Below, in pieces: positions 58,208 through 64,000 of a DNA stretch of 64,000 bases (the stretch's first letter is position 1; each line of letters begins with the position of its first letter). Both the position numbers and the translations under genes were made by a program. Source of the stretch: Flavobacterium johnsoniae (lineage in GTDB: Bacteria; Bacteroidota; Bacteroidia; Flavobacteriales; Flavobacteriaceae); the NCBI RefSeq assembly GCF_001879205.1, contig NZ_MLFK01000005.1, positions 620,001-684,000 of the forward strand, in the 5' to 3' direction. Under the pieces are notes generated by a model that ran no database searches, had not been told where the DNA came from, and saw only the letters and a program-made list of their open reading frames with translations.

Positions 58208-59170
58208 TTAAAAAAGTAAATCAACTTGCGAATTTATTTTCTCTAGATAATAATCTATTTTTCTAATGGCTCGATTAAAGAAAAGATTTTGCTCTTTAAT
58301 TCCTGATTGGCCTAAGGGTATTGAGTTTATAATTTGTTGTTTAAAAAATCGATAAACATTTTTGCAGCTGTCTTCATTATCAGTAATAAAATAACCAAGA
58401 AGAGTGTAGGGAACAAACATTGTTAACTTTTCTTCGGTTTCTATAAGCATATTATTATTTAATAATATCAATTCATTGTAAAAGAGAGAAAAATTATTTT
58501 CTGGATTGTTAGATCTTTCTTGTATTAAATTTACAATCCTCTTTAAATCTTTGCAAAGCAAGTTAGCATTTTTTAGATTTAACAGACCAGCTTCGTAAAA
58601 GTATAGAATTTGTTGTAAGCTGCTGTTTATAGTGGTGTCGTTCCAGATTTCATTCACTGTTGTATTTTCGTATGCTTTTTTTAATGTGTGCATATGCTCA
58701 GTAAAAGATTCATTTATAACAAAATTTTCAAAAGATATTTTTTTTTGATTTGTATTTAAAAGATTCAGCCAGACAAAAGCTTTAAATTTTGATAAAATAG
58801 TTCCGTCCATGAAATAAAACAAAGGAATGTCCTTAGCGGAATAAAATAAAGTTGTTTTAGGATTTTTTGTTAAGATTTCAATATGTTCTGCTGATCTTTT
58901 AAAATACTGAAGCATATCTTTCAGTGTTTCGATTTCAATTGTTTTTTCAACAATTACATTTTCTTTATTTACATATAGATTATCCAATGAAATACTGAAA
59001 TGACTGGCCAGTTTAATAGTTTCATCTAATGAGAATTTACTTTTTCCGGATATGCGGCGATGAGAGGCATCATAACTGATTTCTAAAACCCCTGCGATTT
59101 CATCTATTAAGGAAACTGATTTTGAAATTTTGTTCCGAATTGCTTTTAAGAAGGATTCCTGATGTTTCAT
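58208..59170 (-). CDS. XRE-like helix-turn-helix regulator with helical C-terminal domain
   Basis: A 320-residue protein. Residues 5-65 form a lambda-repressor-like DNA-binding domain (SVSLIDEIAGVLEISYDASH, then RRISGKSKFSLDETIKLASH). The remaining 250 residues are helical, Leu/Asn-rich, without membrane segments or a known ligand domain. It is divergent from the desaturase gene across 104 nt that hold an inverted repeat (59174-59187 and 59227-59240). It most likely controls itself and the desaturase; the signal is unknown. Confidence 0.82.
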   Translation of the reverse strand: MKHQESFLKAIRNKISKSVSLIDEIAGVLEISYDASHRRISGKSKFSLDETIKLASHFSISLDNLYVNKENVIVEKTIEIETLKDMLQYFKRSAEHIEILTKNPKTTLFYSAKDIPLFYFMDGTILSKFKAFVWLNLLNTNQKKISFENFVINESFTEHMHTLKKAYENTTVNEIWNDTTINSSLQQILYFYEAGLLNLKNANLLCKDLKRIVNLIQERSNNPENNFSLFYNELILLNNNMLIETEEKLTMFVPYTLLGYFITDNEDSCKNVYRFFKQQIINSIPLGQSGIKEQNLFFNRAIRKIDYYLEKINSQVDLLF

Positions 59171-59173
59171 AAT

Positions 59174-59240
59174 TTGCGATAATCACAAATATACAAATTG
59201 TTATTATTGATTTACACAAATTAATATGTGATAATTGCAA
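59174..59240. promoter_or_regulatory. Divergent promoter region with inverted repeat between regulator and desaturase
   Basis: TTGCGATAATCACA (59174-59187) and TGTGATAATTGCAA (59227-59240) are inverted copies with 12 of 14 matching positions, 39 nt apart. A -7 like TAATTTTA for the desaturase lies at 59254-59261, just outside the right arm; the left arm touches the regulator start region. The layout suggests two operators bound co-operatively. Confidence 0.5.
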
Positions 59241-59274
59241 TAGGTTTGTCCTGTAATTTTAAAATAATATTTTT

Positions 59275-60354
59275 ATGAAGGCGAAATATTTTAGCAAATC
59301 AGAGGATGAAAAACTATTTTTTTCTTCTTTAAAACAAAGAGTACATGAAAAACTGAATAGCAAAAACGTTTCTTACGGAGATGCCAGATTTTGGTACAAA
59401 GGTTTGTTTTTGACTCTAACTTGTTACTTATCGTATTACCTCCTTTTCTCAGATTCTATTACTAAAATTGGTTTTTGGATACTATACGTGATTTTTCAAT
59501 TATCAGGATTGTTAATAGGTTTTAGTTTTGGGCATGATGCTTCGCATAACACTGCTTTTAGGAATAAAAAGGCGAATTCGGTATTGCATTTTTTTAGTTT
59601 TCTTACTGTGGGAATTGATCCTTTGCTTTGGGGATTAAGACATATTCGCTCACATCATTTGTATGCAAATGTAGAAGGAAGTGATATTGATATAGATAAA
59701 AATCCTTTTTTAAGGTTAAGCCCAACACATCCATGGAAGCCCAAGCATAAGTATCAGGCTTATTATGCGCCTTTTGTATACATGTTCACCTTATTGCATT
59801 CTGTTTTTATGAGCGATTGGGTATATCTTTTTTCAGATGAATACGATTGGATGAAAAGAGGTGTTTCTAAAATGGAGCTGTATTTTAGATTTATCTTATA
59901 TAAGATATTTTACTTTTCATTAGTATTGTTTGTGCCTCTATTGTATGCTGATTTTACATGGAGTTTCATTGTACTGAGTTATCTAACGGCAAGTGGTTTT
60001 ACATCTATGGTATTTATAATTATGCTTGTTGGAACTCATTTTTTTGATGGAGCAGATTATCCTCAACCCGAAGGGGAATTTCTGGAACATACCTGGGCTG
60101 TTCACCAACTTCATACAAGTTGTGACTGGGATGCAAATAAGGGCTGGGCGAGATTTTTAAGTGGTGGCTCAAATTGTCACGCGGCTCATCATCTTTTCCC
60201 GAATATCTGTCACACTAATTATAGCGAGATAAATGCAATAATTGAAGAAACAACAAAAGAGTATAAGCAACCATACCATCATAAAACATTGTTTGAAATG
60301 ATGTTTTCTCACTTTATACATTTACATAAAATGGGAAATCCTAAATTAGGATAA
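59275..60354 (+). CDS. Membrane fatty-acid (acyl-lipid/acyl-CoA) desaturase
   Basis: A 359-residue integral membrane di-iron desaturase with four or more helices and three histidine boxes: HDASH at 87-91, HIRSHH at 123-128, and HAAHH at 302-306 (SNCHAAHHLFPNICHTNYSE region). The front-end or delta-type family introduces double bonds into acyl chains and so adjusts membrane fluidity. It stands alone with a bidirectional terminator behind it and a divergent regulator in front. Confidence 0.92.
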   Translation: MKAKYFSKSEDEKLFFSSLKQRVHEKLNSKNVSYGDARFWYKGLFLTLTCYLSYYLLFSDSITKIGFWILYVIFQLSGLLIGFSFGHDASHNTAFRNKKANSVLHFFSFLTVGIDPLLWGLRHIRSHHLYANVEGSDIDIDKNPFLRLSPTHPWKPKHKYQAYYAPFVYMFTLLHSVFMSDWVYLFSDEYDWMKRGVSKMELYFRFILYKIFYFSLVLFVPLLYADFTWSFIVLSYLTASGFTSMVFIIMLVGTHFFDGADYPQPEGEFLEHTWAVHQLHTSCDWDANKGWARFLSGGSNCHAAHHLFPNICHTNYSEINAIIEETTKEYKQPYHHKTLFEMMFSHFIHLHKMGNPKLG

Positions 60355-60370
60355 TTAAGCTTTTAAAACG

Positions 60371-60406
60371 AAAAACCCCAATTCAAATAAATGAGCTGGG
60401 GTTTTC
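60371..60406. terminator. Bidirectional terminator between desaturase and pnp
   Basis: AAAACCCCA pairs with TGGGGTTTT, with imperfect ATTC/GAGC extension; A and T runs on both sides. Confidence 0.82.
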
Positions 60407-60438
60407 TATGAATAAACCTTTAGTAAACTAAGATCTGA

Positions 60439-62583
60439 TTACTCTTTTTTGTCCTCGCGCGGAGGTCTTGGTACAAGTGCTTTTTTAGACACTTTTTCTT
60501 TTTTAGTTTTAGGGTCAACTCCTAAGTATTTTACTTGGAATACATCTCCCATTTTAACTACATCAGCAACGTTTTCAGTACGTTCCCACGCTAGTTCAGA
60601 TACGTGAAGCAATACTTCATTTCCTGGAGCAGCAGTATATTCTACCACAGCACCAAAGTCAAGCATTTTGATTACTTTAACTTCGTAAGATTCTCCTAAC
60701 TGTGGTTTGAAAGTAATAGAAGCAATTTTTGCTAATACTGCTTCAATTCCAGCAGGATCTGTACCTAAAATTTCGATAACACCTTGCTCATCAACTTCGT
60801 TAATTACAATAGTTGTTCCTGTAGCTTTTTGTAATTCCTGAATTACTTTTCCACCTGGTCCAATTAAAGCTCCAATAAAGTTTCCAGGAATAGTTCTGGT
60901 AATGATTTTTGGTGCGTGTGCTTTTACATCGGCTCTTGGAGTTGCAATAGTCTCAGTTAATTTACCTAAAATGTGCATACGTCCGTCACGAGCTTGGTTA
61001 AGAGCTTGTTCCATGATATCATAACGTAATCCGTCAATTTTGATATCCATTTGACAAGCTGTGATTCCGTCAGCAGTTCCAGTTACTTTAAAGTCCATAT
61101 CTCCTAAGTGATCCTCATCACCTAAAATGTCTGACAATACAGCAAATTTTTCTCCGTCAGTAATTAATCCCATAGCAATTCCAGAAACTGGTTTTACCAT
61201 TTGAACTCCAGCATCCATTAACGCCATTGTTCCGGCACAAACTGTTGCCATAGAAGAAGAACCGTTAGATTCTAAAACTTCAGAAACAACACGAATTGTA
61301 TAAGGACAATCTGCAGGAATCATATTTTTTAATGCTCTTTGAGCTAAGTTACCGTGACCAACTTCTCTTCTTGAAGTTCCTCTTAGTGGTTTTGCTTCAC
61401 CAGTAGAGAAAGGAGGGAAGTTATAGTGTAAGTAGAATTTCTCTTCACCTTGTTCAGATGGAGAATCAATTTGGTTAGCTTCTCTAGAGGTTCCTAAAGT
61501 TACAGTTGCCAAAGCCTGAGTTTCTCCACGTGTAAATAAAGAAGAACCGTGAACTCTTGGTAAGTAATCTGTTTCGCACCAGATTGGTCTGATTTCTGTA
61601 GTTTTTCTTCCGTCTAAACGAATTCCTTTTTCAAGGATCACATTACGAACGGCTTCTTTATTTGTTTTGTAGAAATATTTCCCTACTAAACCAGCTAAAT
61701 CTGCATTTTCAGCATATTCTTCTTCAGTAAATAAAGCTTTTGCTTCTTCTTTTACAGCAGCAAATTTCTCGCCTCTTTCGCTTTTTCCAGATGCTTCTTG
61801 TGCAATTGTATAACATTTATCGTAAGCAGCAGCTTTTACTTTTGCGTAAACAGCTTCGTCTTCGATTTCTCCTTCGTAAGTTCTGTATTCTGGAGAACCA
61901 ACCGCTGCTCTTAATTTTTGTTGAGCAACAATTTGAACTTTAATAGCTTCGTGAGCAAATTTGATAGCTTCTACCATTTCTGCTTCTGAGATTTCTTTCA
62001 TCTCACCTTCAACCATTGCAACAGAATCCATAGAAGCTCCAATCATCATATCGATATCAGATTTTTCTAATTCTTCTCTACTTGGGTTGATAACAAATTT
62101 TCCGTCAATACGTGCAACACGTACTTCAGAAATTAAGTTATAAAAAGGTATATCAGAAACAGCTAATGCTGCAGATGCTGCTAAACCTGCTAGAGCGTCT
62201 GGCATAACAGTTTCGTCATGAGACATTAATTGAATCATAACTTGTGTTTCAGCGTGGTAATCGTCTGGGAAAAGCGGACGTAAAACACGGTCAACTAATC
62301 TCATTGTTAATACTTCGCTGTCGCTTGGACGTGCTTCTCTTTTAAAGAAACCTCCAGGGAAACGACCAGCGGCTGCAAATTTTTCGCGGTAATCTACCGT
62401 TAATGGTAAAAAATCAACGCCTGGGTTAGAAGTGCGAGCTGAAACTGCTGTTGCAAGTATCATTGTGTCGCCCATTCTTACTACTACAGAACCATCTGCT
62501 TGTTTTGCTAAACGCCCTGTCTCGATTGTGATGCTTCTGCCATCACCTAAATCGATTTTTTCTACAAATAATTGTGGAATCAT
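60439..62583 (-). CDS. pnp: Polyribonucleotide nucleotidyltransferase (PNPase)
   Basis: A 714-residue exoribonuclease: two RNase PH domains (about 10-140 and 320-455), an all-helical linker, a KH domain (about 555-612, with [20 protein letters not shown]) and an S1 domain (about 622-690). [20 protein letters not shown] and [18 protein letters not shown] carry substrate- and phosphate-binding residues. It degrades RNA from the 3' end using phosphate. The gene follows rpsO, the usual arrangement in bacteria. Its 163-nt leader holds a hairpin with a long C/A-rich loop (62608-62662). Confidence 0.97.
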   Translation of the reverse strand: MIPQLFVEKIDLGDGRSITIETGRLAKQADGSVVVRMGDTMILATAVSARTSNPGVDFLPLTVDYREKFAAAGRFPGGFFKREARPSDSEVLTMRLVDRVLRPLFPDDYHAETQVMIQLMSHDETVMPDALAGLAASAALAVSDIPFYNLISEVRVARIDGKFVINPSREELEKSDIDMMIGASMDSVAMVEGEMKEISEAEMVEAIKFAHEAIKVQIVAQQKLRAAVGSPEYRTYEGEIEDEAVYAKVKAAAYDKCYTIAQEASGKSERGEKFAAVKEEAKALFTEEEYAENADLAGLVGKYFYKTNKEAVRNVILEKGIRLDGRKTTEIRPIWCETDYLPRVHGSSLFTRGETQALATVTLGTSREANQIDSPSEQGEEKFYLHYNFPPFSTGEAKPLRGTSRREVGHGNLAQRALKNMIPADCPYTIRVVSEVLESNGSSSMATVCAGTMALMDAGVQMVKPVSGIAMGLITDGEKFAVLSDILGDEDHLGDMDFKVTGTADGITACQMDIKIDGLRYDIMEQALNQARDGRMHILGKLTETIATPRADVKAHAPKIITRTIPGNFIGALIGPGGKVIQELQKATGTTIVINEVDEQGVIEILGTDPAGIEAVLAKIASITFKPQLGESYEVKVIKMLDFGAVVEYTAAPGNEVLLHVSELAWERTENVADVVKMGDVFQVKYLGVDPKTKKEKVSKKALVPRPPREDKKE

Positions 62584-62607
62584 AATTTTTCCTTATTGGT
62601 TATACAA

Positions 62608-62662
62608 TGGGTTTTAGTTGTGTTGTAGTTGTTGTGTGTGTAGTTGTTGTTTCTAAAACCCA
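62608..62662 (-). promoter_or_regulatory. Leader hairpin of pnp
   Basis: TGGGTTTTAG and CTAAAACCCA form a perfect 10-bp stem with a 35-nt loop that in the pnp transcript is made almost only of A and C with repeated ACAACA/ACACA units. It ends 24 nt before the pnp start codon. In E. coli, a leader stem-loop of pnp mediates autoregulation; a comparable role here is inference. Confidence 0.5.
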
Positions 62663-62707
62663 ATGAAAAACCAAACTTTTTTTCTTGTAAAATGCTTGTA
62701 ATGTAAA

Positions 62708-62738
62708 AACAAAAAGAGGCACTCTCGCACCTCTTTTC
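62708..62738 (-). terminator. Terminator of rpsO
   Basis: AAAAGAGG-TGCGAGAGTG-CCTCTTTTT on the minus strand, followed by T-rich sequence, starting 9 nt after the rpsO stop codon. It separates rpsO from pnp transcription at least partly. Confidence 0.8.
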
Positions 62739-62746
62739 TATATTGA

Positions 62747-63013
62747 TTATTTTCTGATATTCAATACTTTGATAATCTCACGATATCTGTTGATCTCTTT
62801 CTTTTTCAAGTAATCCAACAAAGCTCTTCTTTTACCTACTAATAGTACAAGAGAACGCTCAGTGTTGTAATCATGACGATTTTTTTTCAAGTGTTCAGTT
62901 AAGTGAGTGATTCTGTAAGTGAACAATGCAATCTGACCTTCTGCGCTTCCAGTGTTTGTTGCACCACCGTGTTGTGCGAAAATCTCTTCTTTCTTTTCTT
63001 TACTTAAATACAT
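62747..63013 (-). CDS. rpsO: 30S ribosomal protein S15 (uS15)
   Basis: An 88-residue protein with the S15 signature: TGSAEGQIALFTYRITHLTEHLKKNRHDYNTERSLVLLVG (given here in parts: TGSAEGQIALFTYRI, HLTEHLKKNRHDYN and SLVLLVGKRRALLDYL). It binds 16S rRNA helices h20-h22 early in 30S assembly. Located upstream of pnp as in most bacteria, with a terminator between them. Confidence 0.97.
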   Translation of the reverse strand: MYLSKEKKEEIFAQHGGATNTGSAEGQIALFTYRITHLTEHLKKNRHDYNTERSLVLLVGKRRALLDYLKKKEINRYREIIKVLNIRK

Positions 63014-63139
63014 TCCAATATTATTTAATGATTTTTATGTATGTCATACAACTTTTGTAAGACGGGTGCAAAATTAGATTAAAAAAACAGAAAAATCAAA
63101 AAAAAATAAAAGAATCTAAAAATAAGACGATAAGAAATT

Positions 63140-63838
63140 CTATTTTAGTGATTTGGAGACTTTTTTGCCTGTTACTTTTTCATTTAGAGACGAATAAGAC
63201 AGTTTTACATTGTTTTGGTCTATGCTTGTGCCTGAAACTAAAATGCCTTTGTCATAATTGTCTGTAAATGTAATTTTACGCGCAAGGTCAGTTCCTTGCC
63301 AGATACCTTGTTTCAGCCCGGATTTAATAGTTCCTTTTTGTGTTATGAACGTATCGGTTTCTTCATATTCTCCTTCACCGTCAATTACAGTTTGATTTTT
63401 ATTTTCATCCCAAAAATTAAGAATCAAGGTTTGGGCCTTTTTGGTTTTGGGATCCCACGAATTTTGTTTTTCAGATTTTTTACTTTGGTTTTCGTACCAA
63501 TTCAGTTCCTTACCCGATTTATGATCATCAGAATAATTTACAACAGCTTCTTTTGCTCCGTTTTTATAATAGTAAATAAACTCTCCGTCTTTTTTTAAAA
63601 CATCTCGGTCTAAAGTTGTTCCTGTCATTTTCTTTCTTCCGTTTTTGTAAAAATCAGTTACCACATAACGAACGCTTTTTTGAGAATAATTTGTAATTAC
63701 TCTGGTGTAACTGTAATTTTCGGGCACAGTCTCGTGATTTAATGAGTCCAGAAAAATTTTCTTTGAAACTACATTAATTTGCGCAAATAGGCTTACTGAA
63801 AAGATAAGGTGAAATAAGAGGATTACGGTTCTATACAT
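63140..63838 (-). CDS. Exported MORN-repeat-like protein (YwqK-type), unknown role
   Basis: A 232-residue protein, signal peptide ending LFAQ at about residue 20, then MORN-variant repeats of the form FYKNGRKKMTGT, YYKNGAKEAVVNY, NWYENQSKKSEK and IKSGLKQGIWQGTD. Such proteins are often labelled antitoxin YwqK by similarity of the repeat, but an exported location argues against a toxin-antitoxin role. Monocistronic between rpsO and the GAF gene. Confidence 0.8.
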   Translation of the reverse strand: MYRTVILLFHLIFSVSLFAQINVVSKKIFLDSLNHETVPENYSYTRVITNYSQKSVRYVVTDFYKNGRKKMTGTTLDRDVLKKDGEFIYYYKNGAKEAVVNYSDDHKSGKELNWYENQSKKSEKQNSWDPKTKKAQTLILNFWDENKNQTVIDGEGEYEETDTFITQKGTIKSGLKQGIWQGTDLARKITFTDNYDKGILVSGTSIDQNNVKLSYSSLNEKVTGKKVSKSLK

Positions 63839-63871
63839 TTAGACCTATTTTTTATATTAAAAATAGTTCTT

Positions 63872-64000
63872 TTAGAATAGTTTAGCAACTTCTTGGTTTA
63901 CAAACTCCAAAAATCTTTCGTCAGCTTCTGTAAAAGGATCGATAACATGGCTGTCAATATCAATTTGACCAATATTTACTCCGTTTACAAATAATGGTAC
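63872..64000 (-). CDS. GAF-domain protein, C-terminal 42 residues only
   Basis: The frame enters from the right edge and stops at 63872. The visible part, VPLFVNGVNIGQIDIDSHVI then DPFTEADERFLEFV, matches the end of GAF domains such as free methionine-(R)-sulfoxide reductase and related small GAF proteins (GQIDIDS motif). The N-terminal three quarters lie outside the window, so the catalytic cysteines of that enzyme cannot be checked. Confidence 0.75.
   Translation of the reverse strand, partial: VPLFVNGVNIGQIDIDSHVIDPFTEADERFLEFVNQEVAKLF

Noticed and set aside
62618..62652. GT-rich repeat as microsatellite
   Set aside because: Units are irregular and enclosed by a perfect stem, so a leader hairpin loop is the better explanation.
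63140..63838. Toxin-antitoxin module (YwqK-type antitoxin)
   Set aside because: The protein has a signal peptide and no toxin gene is adjacent; the label rests on MORN-like repeats only.

Overview
The window looks like a chromosomal segment of a Flavobacterium-type member of the Bacteroidota. The evidence is low GC content, a SusC/SusD-type starch locus, a secreted amylase ending in a type IX secretion (T9SS) sorting domain, a 287-residue RpoD, lipoproteins with a Cys after short signal peptides, almost no Shine-Dalgarno sequences, and promoters of the Bacteroidota form TTG-N19..21-TAnnTTTG. No rRNA, CRISPR array, prophage or transposase gene was seen. There is one tRNA gene (tRNA-Phe).

Region 1 (1-16163) is a maltose/starch utilisation locus. 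On the minus strand a LacI-type regulator is followed by an operon for an inner-membrane maltose-type MFS carrier, beta-phosphoglucomutase, a GH65 phosphorylase and a GH97 alpha-glucosidase (cut by the window edge). On the plus strand lie SusC, SusD, a SusE-like lipoprotein and a large T9SS-exported GH13 amylase. The likely route is amylase at the cell surface, uptake of maltooligosaccharides by SusCD, periplasmic trimming by GH97, import of maltose by MFS, phosphorolysis by GH65, and conversion of beta-glucose-1-phosphate to glucose-6-phosphate.

Region 2 (16190-20812) holds an MHS-family transporter, a cobalamin riboswitch with its promoter, and a DUF5074/YncE-like lipoprotein resembling cobalamin-binding BtuG. 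It also has a ~210-bp nested palindromic repeat and a small GIY-YIG nuclease gene bracketed by two 44-bp copies of the tRNA-Phe 3' end plus terminator.

Region 3 (20866-35717) is mainly housekeeping: coaX, an outer-membrane protein, lptC, a CNNM/CBS protein, a PpiD-like isomerase, a GYDIA-family GHMP kinase with HMG-CoA reductase, a DPP-IV peptidase and two POT peptide transporters. The last three fit use of extracellular peptides.

Region 4 (35769-47586) has three tandem thioredoxin-like genes (two without CxxC) and a surE-lpxB-NlpC/P60-comEC operon in which comEC carries an in-frame amber codon. It continues with a C-terminal processing protease, a DNA/RNA endonuclease, rpe and rpoD, with a second copy of the ~200-bp palindromic repeat between rpe and rpoD.

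Region 5 (47777-64000) is more accessory. It contains a four-gene TonB-receptor/DUF4249 operon with a plug-bearing but barrel-less protein, a TPR histidine kinase with a LytTR regulator, unknown small proteins, and a regulator divergent from a fatty-acid desaturase. It ends with rpsO-pnp, a MORN-like protein and the C-terminus of a GAF protein. The observations most worth a second look are the GIY-YIG/tRNA-Phe unit, the riboswitch-controlled lone BtuG-like gene, the broken comEC, the palindromic repeats and the barrel-less plug protein in the TonB operon.
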